In this document: positions 46,101-54,156 of the stretch, piece after piece
Layout of the letters: the number at the start of each line of letters is the position of its first letter
Position numbering within the stretch: position 1 is the stretch's first letter
DNA from: BD2-11 clade cluster bacterium bin43
GTDB taxonomy: Bacteria; Gemmatimonadota; Gemmatimonadetes; Longimicrobiales; Gaopeijiaceae
Assembly (NCBI GenBank): GCA_002238605.1
Contig: MPMR01000017.1
Location: 19,091-83,090 of the forward strand
Length of the DNA: 64,000 bases
Reading direction: 5' to 3'
Position numbers and translations under genes: made by a program
The notes under the pieces: generated by a model
Seen by the model: the letters and a program-made list of their open reading frames with translations, nothing else
The model's database searches: none
Told to the model about the DNA's origin: nothing

Positions 46101-47351
46101 ATGGAAGCTGCAACTGTGTTTCGGAACCCATTCCGTCCCGGGGCTGGCCACACGCCGCCGTATCTCGCGGGAAGAAAGGAAGAGCGGAGGGAGTTTCTCA
46201 AGCTCCTGAACCAGGACGTGATTCTCTCAAACCTAATTCTTACCGGGCTCCGCGGTGTGGGCAAAACGGTTCTTCTCGACACCTTCAAGCCTCTGGCGGT
46301 GCAGAAGGACTGGCTCTGGGTGGGCGCCGACCTTTCCGAGAGCACGACGGTCGACGAGGAGCGCCTGGCCACAAGGATCCTCACTGATGTGGCCTTGGCA
46401 ACGTCCAACTTCGTCTACGACAAGCAAGAGATTCGTCGTCCCGGTTTCGGCCACCGGTCGGATCCGTACGACGCCACCCTCAACTATCCCACGCTTCGCG
46501 CGGTGTACGAGCGGACGGACGGCCTGGTCTCTGATCGGCTGAAGGCCGCGTTGACGTTCGTCTGGTTGGCTCTGCGCGCATCGGCAAAACCGCCTCGGGG
46601 AATCGTCTTCGCCTACGATGAAGCGCAGAACATGGCGGACCATGCCAAGAAGGACGAGTACCCGCTGTCGGTGATGCTTGATGTGTTCCAATCCATCCAG
46701 AGACAAGGCGCTCCTTTTCTCCTGGCTCTGACTGGACTTCCCACGCTCTTTCCCAAGCTGGTCAAGGCAAGAACCTACTCGGAACGGATGTTCCGCGTGG
46801 TCTTCCTCAATCGCCTGGATCCCCCGGACGTACGGGAAGCGATCGTGAAGCCGATCGCGGAGGATGGCTGCCCGATCACCTTCACCGAGGAGTCCATCCG
46901 CCAGATTGAGAAGCACTCGGGCGGATACCCGTACTTCATCCAGTTCATCTGCCATGAGGCATTCGACGTCTTCGTGTCGCAGATCACCACTGGATCGAAC
47001 GACCCGAGCGTCCCCATCGCGGAGATCACAGCAAAGCTGGACAGCGATTTCTTTGCGGGGCGCTGGTCCAGGGTGACCGACCGGCAGCGCGATCTCCTCC
47101 ATGTCGCATCGAGGCTGGACCCCGAATCCGAGTTCAGTGTCCAGGAAATCGTGGAACTGTCAAGACAACTGCCGGTGAAGCCGTTCAGTTCCAGCCACGC
47201 CAGTCAGATCCTGGCCGCGCTCATCAACTCGGGGATCATCTTCAAGAACCGGCACGGCAAGTACTCTTTCGCAGTCCCTCTCCTGGGCGACTTCATCCGT
47301 CGACAGTATCCTGTGGAAAGCACCGAAGAGCAGCACGCTCTCTTCGACTAG
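46101..47351 (+). CDS. Orc1/Cdc6-like AAA ATPase
   Basis: A 416-residue P-loop ATPase. FRNPFRPGAGHTPPYLAGR precedes Walker A LTGLRGVGKTVLL (about residue 55); Walker B is FAYDEAQNMADH (about 175), with sensor-1-like LALTGLPTLF and LNRLDPPDVREAI. A C-terminal winged-helix-like part has SQILAALINSGIIFKNRHGKYSFAVPLLGDFIR. The design is that of single-gene archaeal-type or plasmid/defence AAA ATPases that act on DNA or a partner not encoded here. ATG 46101 follows AGGTGG; a GTG three codons upstream is possible. Base composition is more AT-rich than in the metabolic genes to the left. Confidence 0.8.
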   Translation: MEAATVFRNPFRPGAGHTPPYLAGRKEERREFLKLLNQDVILSNLILTGLRGVGKTVLLDTFKPLAVQKDWLWVGADLSESTTVDEERLATRILTDVALATSNFVYDKQEIRRPGFGHRSDPYDATLNYPTLRAVYERTDGLVSDRLKAALTFVWLALRASAKPPRGIVFAYDEAQNMADHAKKDEYPLSVMLDVFQSIQRQGAPFLLALTGLPTLFPKLVKARTYSERMFRVVFLNRLDPPDVREAIVKPIAEDGCPITFTEESIRQIEKHSGGYPYFIQFICHEAFDVFVSQITTGSNDPSVPIAEITAKLDSDFFAGRWSRVTDRQRDLLHVASRLDPESEFSVQEIVELSRQLPVKPFSSSHASQILAALINSGIIFKNRHGKYSFAVPLLGDFIRRQYPVESTEEQHALFD

Positions 47352-47453
47352 CGACCCGCTCACAGCTTGCCCACCTCCCCGCACATCTTCATCTTGCGAT
47401 GCTCGCTTTGTTGTGCGAGGCGATACACATCTGCTGGAAGGGGGACGCGGAAG

Positions 47454-49505
47454 ATGACTGGACAGAACCGTCGATCATGGACATCGGCTACGCGAAACGA
47501 GCAACGGGGCATCCCCCGCCAGGTTTCCTGGTGCTTGCTGGCCCTGGTTTCGCTCGGTGTGGGCGCGTGCGCTCAGATCTCGGATGCGGGACCGGCCGGG
47601 AGCGTCGTCACAGAGGGCGACTGGGCCTACATCGGCGGAGACGCCGGCAGCCAGCGCTACACCGAACTCACGCAGATCAACCCCGGCAACTTCGACCAGC
47701 TCGAGGTGGACTGGATCTGGGACGGCTCCGCGTATCCGGTTGTTAACGCGCGCGCGACGCCGATCTACGTCAACGGCAAGCTGATCAGCGTCGCCGGAGA
47801 GAAGCGCCACGTGATCGCCACCGATCCCGCCACCGGCGAAGTGCTCTGGGACTGGGTCGAGCCCGAGACCTTCCGCTGGGAGTACTCGATGCGGAAGAAC
47901 CACGGCAAGGGCGTCGCCTACGCCAACGTCGACGGCCGCGACATCGTCTACGTGGTCACGCCCGCGTTCTTCCTGCACGCGCTCGACGCCGAGACCGGCG
48001 AGCCCATCGAGGGCTTCGGAGGCTCGGTGGACATCGAAGGCTTCCCGAAGACCGGGACCGTGGACCTGCTCGACGACCTGGGCCACGAGCACGACGACTA
48101 CATGGGCGTCCCGCTCGAGAAGGGCTACATCACCAGCTCGTCCCCGGCGATCGTGGTGAACGGTGTGATCATCGTCGGCAACTCCGCCGAGCAGGGCTAC
48201 AACCAGTCGCGCCAGGAGAACATCCCGGGCGACATCCTCGCCTATGACGCGCGCACCGGCGAGTTCCTGTGGAAGTTCGACGTGCTGCCCGGCCCCGGCG
48301 AGTTCGGGCACGAGACATGGGAGAACGACGCCTGGGAGTGGACCGGCGACATCTCGTCGTGGGCGCCGCTCTCGGCGGATCCGGAGCTGGGGCTCGTCTA
48401 CATTCCCACCAACGGCGCCACCCAGGACTTCTACGGCGGCTTCCGGCCCGGCGACAACCTGTTCAGCACCAGCCTGATCGCGCTGGACGTGCAGACCGGG
48501 GAACGGGCGTGGCACTACCAGCTGGTCCATCACGACATCTGGAACTACGACACCTCCACCGCGCCCATCCTCGTGGACGTGACCGTGGACGGGGAGGACA
48601 TCCCCGCGGTGGTGCAGATCACCAAGCAGTCCTTCGCCTACGCCTTCAACCGCGCGACCGGCGAGCCGCTCTGGCCCATCGAGGAGAAGCCGGTGCCGAA
48701 GTCGAAGGTGCCGGGCGAGAAGCTGGCGGAGACGCAGCCGCATCCCACCAAGCCCGCGCCCTACGACATGCAGGGCCTGAGCGTGGACGACCTGATCGAC
48801 TTCACGCCGGAGCTGCGCCAGGCGGCCCTGGACCTCCTCGAGCCCTACGACTGGGGTCCGTTCTTCCAGCCGCCGCTGCACCGCGACAACGACGAGGGCA
48901 AGCTGGGCGCGATCTGGTGCCCGGGCGACGTGGGCGGCACCAACATCGACGGCACACCCGCGGTGGATCCCGAGAGCGGCGTCATCTTCGTGACATCGCA
49001 GAAGGGCTGCTCGGCGCGGCTGCTGGTGCCCGGGAAGGAGGTCGACGAGCGGACCGAGCTGCCGACCGGCACGACCATCAACGACTATGCGGTGGGCGGC
49101 GGCGCGCGCATCGGGCGCGTACAGGGGCTGCCGATGTACAAGCCCCCGTACAGCAAGATCACCGCGATCGACATGAACACCGGCGAGCACCTGTGGTGGA
49201 TCCCGGTGGGCGACACGCCCAACAACGTGCTCAACCATCCCGCGCTCGAAGGCATCGACCTCCCCAACACGGGGACCGGGCGGCAGGCCGCGCAGATCGT
49301 GACCCCGGACATGCTCATGTACACGGGCAACGCGAGCGACGGCACGCCGAAGCTGTACGCCGTGGACAAGGCGACGGGCGAGCGGCTGGGCGAGGTCGAG
49401 CTCCCCGGCAACCCGCGCTACGGCATGATGACCTACATGCACGAAGGCAAGCAGCGGGTGGTGATCCAGGCGCCGAACATGCTGATGGCGGTGAGTCTGC
49501 CGTAG
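47454..49505 (+). CDS. PQQ-dependent dehydrogenase, lipoprotein
   Basis: A 683-residue quinoprotein. LVSLGVGAC is a lipobox, so the mature protein is anchored at a membrane and faces the periplasm. An eight-bladed propeller follows with tryptophan-docking style repeats DPATGEVLWDWVEP, DARTGEFLWKFD, DVQTGERAWHYQLVHHD and NRATGEPLWPIEE. LGAIWCPGDVGGTNIDGTP is the segment typical of glucose/ethanol-type PQQ enzymes. The substrate is probably a sugar or alcohol; no cytochrome c domain is fused. ATG 47454 was chosen because it opens the signal peptide and follows a purine-rich GGAAG. A strong terminator follows. Confidence 0.9.
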   Translation: MTGQNRRSWTSATRNEQRGIPRQVSWCLLALVSLGVGACAQISDAGPAGSVVTEGDWAYIGGDAGSQRYTELTQINPGNFDQLEVDWIWDGSAYPVVNARATPIYVNGKLISVAGEKRHVIATDPATGEVLWDWVEPETFRWEYSMRKNHGKGVAYANVDGRDIVYVVTPAFFLHALDAETGEPIEGFGGSVDIEGFPKTGTVDLLDDLGHEHDDYMGVPLEKGYITSSSPAIVVNGVIIVGNSAEQGYNQSRQENIPGDILAYDARTGEFLWKFDVLPGPGEFGHETWENDAWEWTGDISSWAPLSADPELGLVYIPTNGATQDFYGGFRPGDNLFSTSLIALDVQTGERAWHYQLVHHDIWNYDTSTAPILVDVTVDGEDIPAVVQITKQSFAYAFNRATGEPLWPIEEKPVPKSKVPGEKLAETQPHPTKPAPYDMQGLSVDDLIDFTPELRQAALDLLEPYDWGPFFQPPLHRDNDEGKLGAIWCPGDVGGTNIDGTPAVDPESGVIFVTSQKGCSARLLVPGKEVDERTELPTGTTINDYAVGGGARIGRVQGLPMYKPPYSKITAIDMNTGEHLWWIPVGDTPNNVLNHPALEGIDLPNTGTGRQAAQIVTPDMLMYTGNASDGTPKLYAVDKATGERLGEVELPGNPRYGMMTYMHEGKQRVVIQAPNMLMAVSLP

Positions 49506-49538
49506 GGGATCGCCAGCCCGGATCCCGGAAAGTAGAGA

Positions 49539-49593
49539 AGCTGGGCTGAACGCGTCGCGCATCTGAAGCGCGATAGCGTTCAGTTCAGCTTTT
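49539..49593 (+). terminator. Rho-independent terminator after the PQQ dehydrogenase
   Basis: AGCTGGGCTGAACGC (49539-49553) pairs along its whole length, with two G-U pairs, to GCGTTCAGTTCAGCT (49576-49590), enclosing a second small stem (TCGCGC with GCGCGA). TTTT ends it. Confidence 0.8.
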
Positions 49594-49597
49594 CGTT

Positions 49598-49615
49598 ATT
49601 CTGAAAAATCAGAAT
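49598..49615. promoter_or_regulatory. Inverted repeat before the MazEF-type pair (probable operator)
   Basis: ATTCTGA-AAAA-TCAGAAT is a perfect seven-base inverted repeat, followed at once by TTCTGAT as a further half-site. It lies 34 bases before the antitoxin gene, where AbrB/MazE-type antitoxins commonly repress their own operon. Confidence 0.55.
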
Positions 49616-49649
49616 TTCTGATCGTAAGAACTTCTGCGGGGATCCAAAG

Positions 49650-49874
49650 ATGGAAATGTCCAAGATCACATCGCGCGGCCAGACGACGATTCCCAAGCGA
49701 ATCCGTGAAGCTGCCAACCTGCGTGCCGGTGATGTAGTCGCCTTCGAAATCGCGGGTGATCATCTGCGGCTGCGCAAGGTGGAGCCGGGGCAGGATGATT
49801 ATCTGGAGGGCCTTGCCGAAGTGATGAGCGAATGGGTATCGCCGGAGGACGAGGAGGCCTGGCGTGACCTATGA
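49650..49874 (+). CDS. AbrB/MazE-type antitoxin
   Basis: A 74-residue SpoVT/AbrB-domain protein. MSKITSRGQTTIPKRIREA is the swapped-hairpin DNA-binding motif, followed by LRAGDVVAFEIAGDHLRLRK. The acidic C-terminus (EVMSEWVSPEDEEAW) would bind and block the toxin. Its end overlaps the toxin start by 11 bases. A second ATG two codons in is an alternative start. Confidence 0.88.
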   Translation: MEMSKITSRGQTTIPKRIREAANLRAGDVVAFEIAGDHLRLRKVEPGQDDYLEGLAEVMSEWVSPEDEEAWRDL

Positions 49875-50196
49875 AGCTCTCGACGTAGTCGTTGTTCCCT
49901 TTCCCTTCACGGACCAGCCAACCGTCAAGCGCCGACCAGCTCTCGTCATTTCATCGGCCAACTTCAACGAGCTCCATCAACAGTCCGTCCTGGCGATGAT
50001 CACCACGTCCCGGCTCACGTGGCCGAGCGACGTGGTGATCGAGGAATGGCACCATGCGGGGCTGGTCGTCCCATGCAAGGTCCGCTTCAAGCTCTTCACT
50101 CTCGACCATGCGCTGATCATCCGAAGGATCGGCGCGATGCATCCGCGAGATGGGCAGCGCGTGAAGAACGTGCTTTCTCGTTTGCTGATCCACTGA
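49864..50196 (+). CDS. MazF/PemK-type toxin
   Basis: A 110-residue toxin of the MazF/PemK endoribonuclease family, which cuts single-stranded RNA. DVVVVPFPFTDQPTVKRRPA is the N-terminal hallmark (conserved Arg before PA), with VISSANFN and a C-terminal RRIGAMHPRDGQRV. The GTG start overlaps the antitoxin end by 11 bases, so the two are translationally coupled. The family's catalytic Arg and the later Ser/Thr position appear retained; activity and cut site are not predictable here. Confidence 0.88.
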   Translation: MTYEALDVVVVPFPFTDQPTVKRRPALVISSANFNELHQQSVLAMITTSRLTWPSDVVIEEWHHAGLVVPCKVRFKLFTLDHALIIRRIGAMHPRDGQRVKNVLSRLLIH

Positions 50197-50231
50197 AAAG
50201 CTGACAACACAATTCGAAGCGGGAGCGGCAG

Positions 50232-51149
50232 ATGGATGATTCCGAAAGGGCAGGCAGTCCAGCGGTAGGGGAGACTCCCGCGCCGCAACCGCGGTCGCTG
50301 GGTCACCGCATCCTCCAGTTCGGGCTCACCCGGATCGTTCTGGCAACGCTGGCCATCCTGGCCGCCACGGTCGTGGTTCAGGCGGTCCTCGGGGGCGTGC
50401 TGGGCGGTCTGCGCGCCGGCCCGCTGCGCAGGGACACCCTCCTGTACGTCATCCCGCTGGTGATTGCGGTTCACTTCGCATACATCGGCTACGTGCGCCT
50501 GGTGGAGCGGCGGCGGGCCAGTGAGCTGGCCGGGAAGGGGGCGGTGCGCGAGACGGGTGCCGGGATTGCGGTCGGTGCGGGCCTGCTGGTTGTGAGCATC
50601 ACCATCATCGCGGTGCTGGGATACTACGAGGTCACCGGGTCGAACCCCGTGAGCGTGATTATGCCGGCGTTCGCCATGGCCATCATCTCCGGGTACGTCG
50701 AGGAGGTCCTCTTCCGCGGGGTGCTGTTCCGGATCGTCGAGGAGAGCCTGGGCACCTGGATCGCCCTGGCGCTCACCTCGCTGCTGTTCGGGTTCGCGCA
50801 CATAATGAACCCCAACGCGACGCTGTTCAGCTCGTTCGCGATCGCCATGGAGGCCGGTGTGCTGCTGGGCGCCGCCTACGTCCTCACCCGGCGGCTCTGG
50901 CTCGCGGTCGGCATCCACTTCGCCTGGAACTTCACCCAGGGCGGCATCTTCGGCGTGCGCATGTCGGGGATCACGGTGGACGGCCTGCTGGAGTCGCAGC
51001 TGAGCGGCCCCACGCTGCTTTCGGGCGGGGAGTTCGGCGTGGAGGCGTCGATCTTCGCGCTGGTGCTGGGGATGGGGACCGGGGTCTGGTTCCTGGTGAA
51101 GGCCGGGCGCAAGGGGCACTTCATCGCGCCGTTCTGGAGGAGGGCGTAG
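50232..51149 (+). CDS. CPBP-family intramembrane metalloprotease
   Basis: A 305-residue membrane protease of the CAAX-protease/bacteriocin-processing (Abi) family. The motifs are intact: YVEEVLFRGVLF (Glu-Glu and Arg), LLFGFAHIMNP (His) and VGIHFAWNF (His, Asn). Seven or eight hydrophobic segments surround them. Homologues process prenylated proteins or bacteriocin precursors in some bacteria, but most have unknown substrates. It follows the toxin gene by 35 bases on the same strand; no peptide precursor gene is obvious beside it. Confidence 0.88.
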   Translation: MDDSERAGSPAVGETPAPQPRSLGHRILQFGLTRIVLATLAILAATVVVQAVLGGVLGGLRAGPLRRDTLLYVIPLVIAVHFAYIGYVRLVERRRASELAGKGAVRETGAGIAVGAGLLVVSITIIAVLGYYEVTGSNPVSVIMPAFAMAIISGYVEEVLFRGVLFRIVEESLGTWIALALTSLLFGFAHIMNPNATLFSSFAIAMEAGVLLGAAYVLTRRLWLAVGIHFAWNFTQGGIFGVRMSGITVDGLLESQLSGPTLLSGGEFGVEASIFALVLGMGTGVWFLVKAGRKGHFIAPFWRRA

Positions 51150-51664
51150 GGTCGCAGCGGCGAACGCGTGATTACGTAGTCGACGCGGGCCCGAATCAGG
51201 GGCTTTACCACCCAAGGAACTGCTTCCGCTTCATGACGAAATGCTCGCGGATCAGCTCAGGCGGAATAACCGTCCCAAGTATGCCCTGACTGTCGTACAC
51301 CCGACGCCAAGGAGTATCGGGGGCGTGAGTACGATTTCGCAGACTCGCAGCCGAAAGATGACGATAGGCCTGCCAAGTCCCGGAAATGGCCCCACCCATC
51401 CACAGGTGGCAACATATGACTACGGCGGATCCCCCGCTAACGCATGCCCGTGCCGCCGTCGGGGGACCCTCCGCCTCATCTTTTCGATCTGCCCAGTCTA
51501 ACACCTCGCAATCAGCAAACGTTCAGCATCGTTCCAAGGCACGCCGAGTAGCCGCACCCAGACGACCCCAGGGCGCATCCGGGATGCGTGCGGTTGCCAT
51601 GCAAGCTCACGCTTGCGTATCATCAGGCCTTGACATGCAAGCGAACACTTGCCTAAGACTGCAT
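51150..51664. other. Long intergenic region with a doubtful minus-strand frame
   Basis: More than 500 bases. A minus-strand open frame (51504-51205, 99 residues) ends in a fairly protein-like RRVYDSQGILGTVIPPELI, which might be the remnant of a gene, but it has no ribosome-binding site I can support. The right end holds the ArsR operators and promoter described separately. Confidence 0.35.
51601..51659 (+). promoter_or_regulatory. ArsR-VOC promoter with two GCAAG-N6-CTTGC operators
   Basis: Two identical-pattern sites, GCAAG-N6-CTTGC at 51601-51616 and 51637-51652, start 36 bases apart. TTGACA (51630-51635) is a full -35 hexamer immediately before the second site, which therefore occupies the -35/-10 spacer; a weak -10 (about 51653-51659) places transcription start close to the GTG at 51665, so the mRNA may be nearly leaderless. 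Confidence 0.65.
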
Positions 51665-51976
51665 GTGGACATCTATCGCGCGATCGCTGACCGAACCAGG
51701 CGGACCATCCTGGACGAACTCGTCGATCGGTCGGGGCAATCGCTCTTCGAACTCTGTGCGCGCCTCATCATGAAACACGGCATCCACTCCTCGCGGCAGG
51801 CGATCTCGCAACACCTGGACGTCCTGGAAGCCGCCGGGCTCATTCGCACGAGGCGCGAGGGGCGGTCCAAGCTCCACTGGTTCGATGGCGCCCCGCTGAA
51901 GGCGATCGGGGAGCGATGGCCGATCCCAGCGGACGAGGACACCTCACACTCAACGGATGAGGGCATCGAGAAATGA
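51665..51976 (+). CDS. ArsR-family transcriptional regulator
   Basis: A 103-residue winged-helix repressor. DIYRAIADRTRRTILDELVD is the canonical ArsR opening, SSRQAISQHLDVLEAAGLI the recognition helix region, and RTRREGRSKLHWFD the wing. No Cys-pair metal site is visible, so it is probably not a metal sensor but of the type paired with VOC/START-domain proteins. The start is GTG, because an upstream in-frame ATG lies within the promoter. Its stop overlaps the VOC gene (ATGA). It likely represses its own operon through the duplicated sites upstream. Confidence 0.85.
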   Translation: MDIYRAIADRTRRTILDELVDRSGQSLFELCARLIMKHGIHSSRQAISQHLDVLEAAGLIRTRREGRSKLHWFDGAPLKAIGERWPIPADEDTSHSTDEGIEK

Positions 51977-52368
51977 GAATCCACCTGACCGGCGTCTTCG
52001 TCGACGACCAGCAGAAGGCACTTCGCTTCTACACGGAAACGCTCGGCTTTCGGGTAAAGCACAACATCCCTCTGGGAGAACACGCCTGGATCACCGTCGT
52101 ATCCGAGGAAGATCCGGAGGGGACGGAGCTGCTGCTCGAGCCTGACGGCCACCCCGCAGTCCGTCCATTCCTGACTGCGCTTGTTGAGGACGGGATCCCC
52201 AGTGCCAGCTTCGCGGTCGATGACATCGAAGCCGAGCACGAGCGTCTCGTGGCAAAGGGCGTGCGATTCGTTCAGCCGCCAACAGACCTCGGGAGCGTCA
52301 TCTGCGCGGTCTTCGACGATTCCTGCGGCAACCTGATCCAGATTTCCGAGGAGAAGCGTCAGACCTGA
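51973..52368 (+). CDS. VOC-family (glyoxalase-like) protein
   Basis: A 131-residue vicinal-oxygen-chelate protein: two beta-alpha-beta-beta-beta units with FVDDQQKALRFYTETLGF at the start and FAVDDIEAEHERLVAKGVRF in the second unit, then DSCGNLIQISE near the end, whose Glu is the usual metal ligand. Members include glyoxalases, dioxygenases and antibiotic-binding proteins; the substrate is unknown. It is translationally coupled to the ArsR gene and is presumably induced by whatever ligand releases that repressor. Confidence 0.87.
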   Translation: MRIHLTGVFVDDQQKALRFYTETLGFRVKHNIPLGEHAWITVVSEEDPEGTELLLEPDGHPAVRPFLTALVEDGIPSASFAVDDIEAEHERLVAKGVRFVQPPTDLGSVICAVFDDSCGNLIQISEEKRQT

Positions 52369-52401
52369 CGAGCTCCAGGCGGTTGGGCACGGTCGCCCAT
52401 A

Positions 52402-52448
52402 TTGCAGGACGCACCCGTCGTGTGTATTGTGCATGTGTCTACACATGC
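52402..52448 (+). promoter_or_regulatory. Promoter and palindromic operator of the VapBC-type pair
   Basis: TTGCAG (52402-52407), 17 bases, TATTGT (52425-52430) form a good sigma-70 promoter. Directly after lies the perfect palindrome GCATGTGT-CT-ACACATGC (52431-52448), placed over the expected transcription start, as for an autorepressing antitoxin-toxin complex. Confidence 0.65.
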
Positions 52449-52471
52449 CAGTTACCCATTCCCGAAAGTCG

Positions 52472-52747
52472 ATGTCGCGCATCCACCTGGTCGTTTCGGA
52501 GCCGGACCGCACCCGCTACGCCGCGGCTGCCCGCCGCGAAGGCCTCTCGTTGAGCGCGTGGCTTCGCGCCGCCGCCGCCGACCGCCTAGCCGACCACGCA
52601 GGCGCTGAATCGTTTCGCACGGAGGATGACGTGCGGCGGTTCTTCGCGGACCGCGACGCGGAGATGGATTGCGGCCCCGAGCCCGACTGGGAGCAGCACC
52701 TCGACGTCATACGCGCGTCCCGGAGCCGGGGCGCAGCCGGGACCTGA
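52472..52747 (+). CDS. VapB-type antitoxin
   Basis: A 91-residue protein just upstream of a PIN-domain toxin. The N-terminal RIHLVVSEPDRTRYAAAARR and EGLSLSAWLRAAAADRLA resemble a ribbon-helix-helix antitoxin (short strand then two helices); the acidic tail (TEDDVRRFFADRDAEMD) would bind the toxin. It is identified mainly by size, layout and position. Gap to the toxin ATG is 11 bases. Confidence 0.75.
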   Translation: MSRIHLVVSEPDRTRYAAAARREGLSLSAWLRAAAADRLADHAGAESFRTEDDVRRFFADRDAEMDCGPEPDWEQHLDVIRASRSRGAAGT

Positions 52748-52758
52748 CCCTCCGAGCC

Positions 52759-53148
52759 ATGGTGTTCGTCGACACAAGCGTCCTCATGTACGCGGTGGGG
52801 AGAGAGCACCCGCTACGTCCGGCCGCCCGGCGCTTCTTCGCCGCCGCAACGACGGAGCAGCAACCGCTCGCGACATCGTCGGAAGTGCTCCAGGAGCTGG
52901 CCCACGCGTATCTGCCCGTTGAGCGGACGCAGGCCCTCGCCGCTGCGCTGCTGCTCATCGACCGGACCCGGACCGAGGTGTGGCCCCTGGAGCGCGACGA
53001 CGTGATGCTCGGCATCGAGCTCGCAGGCAGGCACCCGGCGCTCGGCGCCCGCGACCTGTGCCACCTCGCCAGCTGTCAGCGCCGCGGCGTCACCCGCATC
53101 CAGACATTCGACCGCGCCCTGAGGGCCGCCGCGGAGTCCTTGCGCTAG
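52759..53148 (+). CDS. vapC: PIN-domain ribonuclease toxin, VapC-type
   Basis: A 129-residue PIN-domain protein. The acidic metal-binding set is present: FVDTSVLMYA (first Asp), SSEVLQELAHAYL (Glu), LGARDLCHLASC (Asp) and IQTFDRALRAA (last Asp). VapC toxins cleave tRNA or rRNA when freed from VapB. Together with the upstream antitoxin and the promoter palindrome this is a complete type II toxin-antitoxin module. Confidence 0.88.
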   Translation: MVFVDTSVLMYAVGREHPLRPAARRFFAAATTEQQPLATSSEVLQELAHAYLPVERTQALAAALLLIDRTRTEVWPLERDDVMLGIELAGRHPALGARDLCHLASCQRRGVTRIQTFDRALRAAAESLR

Positions 53149-53343
53149 CCCGGGGTATTCGGGGCGGAAGGCGGTACACTTCGCAGATAGCCGGTTCGGA
53201 AGGACGCGGAACAGCCGTCGAGAAATGCACCCATACTCCATGATATGTGAGTGTCAAGCCCAAATTCAGGAGGTCATCCCTGCCGCAGAGCCTCTGCGAT
53301 GTTTCAGCCAGATTCTGATCGGTCCAGGTCAACCAGTAGTGTG

Positions 53344-54074
53344 TCAACTTGGGATTGTGCCGTCATCGCCCTCTTCCCCCAAGGTCTCACGCAACTTCGT
53401 CAGGATGGGGCGATGGGCGTTGAGAAGCGTCCCGAAGCCCTCGCTTCCCGTGGGACCAAACCACCTGTCAACCAGGGTGAGGTACTGGGAGACGAACGCC
53501 TCCACGCCACCTGCGTGGAACTCGCCGTTCTCCTGGAATGAACCGATGGCTTCGTGAACGGACTGCCAACTGACATGGGCAATGTCCGGGACTTCCACGC
53601 TTCCGTCCGGCGAGGTGGTCAGCAGGACGCCCCCTACGGTGTGGTCCTTGTACTTGTCGCGTAGCTCCGTAACGTACCTCCTGATCTGATCAAAGTGTTG
53701 AGGAGACGCCGGTCCCGGCTTGTTCTCGATCGCGATCACACACTTCTCCCTCTTGAAGAAGATCGTGACGTCGACGTAGTCCAACTCTCTCCTGACAACG
53801 ACATTCGCCGCCTCGAAATCGGTCGCGCAATGAGGCCCTCCATCCGCTGCGGCGAGCCGCTCTTGGACGTGGCCTACGAACCATTCCAGGAACCGTCCAC
53901 CGAGACCGTGGGTGTCGGCAGGCCGGAGCAGTCAGCCAGCACGTTGCTGTGGCGTATCTCGTAGTCCGCGTACCGGAGAACATCGAACGTGTTGAACTCC
54001 CTTGGCTTCGGGAACTCTCGATGATAATTCCGGAACAGGCGATCGTCGATCAGTTTCCGCAGGTCGCTTTCCAC
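53344..54074 (-). pseudogene. PD-(D/E)XK nuclease family gene, frameshifted
   Basis: The N-terminal part (54074 to about 53920) reads FNTFDVLRYADYEIRHSNVLA, the hallmark opening of the PDDEXK_4 family. The frame then shifts by one base: continuing in the next frame gives LLRPADTHGLGGRFLEW and, further on, DYVDVTIFFKREKCVIAIENK, with the Asp and Glu-x-Lys active-site pattern, to the stop at 53344. In homologues the junction is LAWLL; here the Trp codon is damaged, with a base missing near 53920. The two pieces together give about 240 residues. A real frameshift or a single sequencing error are both possible. Confidence 0.72.
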
Positions 54075-54156
54075 AGGTCTGCCTTCCTCCTATTCGGGCC
54101 GTGCAAGCCCGCCTTGGACCCCGCACGACCGTCGTAGTGCCAGCCCCCCCGCGGTA

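Noticed and set aside
51205..51504. A 99-residue minus-strand frame in the gap before the ArsR gene.
   Set aside because: No ribosome-binding site, no recognised domain, mixed-looking composition; kept only as a note in the intergenic entry.
53090..53347. A minus-strand frame beginning THYWLTWTDQNLAETSQRL.
   Set aside because: Most of it is antisense to vapC and the start lacks a ribosome-binding site; possibly a gene fragment but not supportable.
53915..53930. A TGA in the C-terminal frame of the PD-(D/E)XK gene, considered as a second selenocysteine codon.
   Set aside because: The upstream part is in a different frame, the family residue is Trp rather than Cys, and the break needs a base shift, so it is a frameshift.
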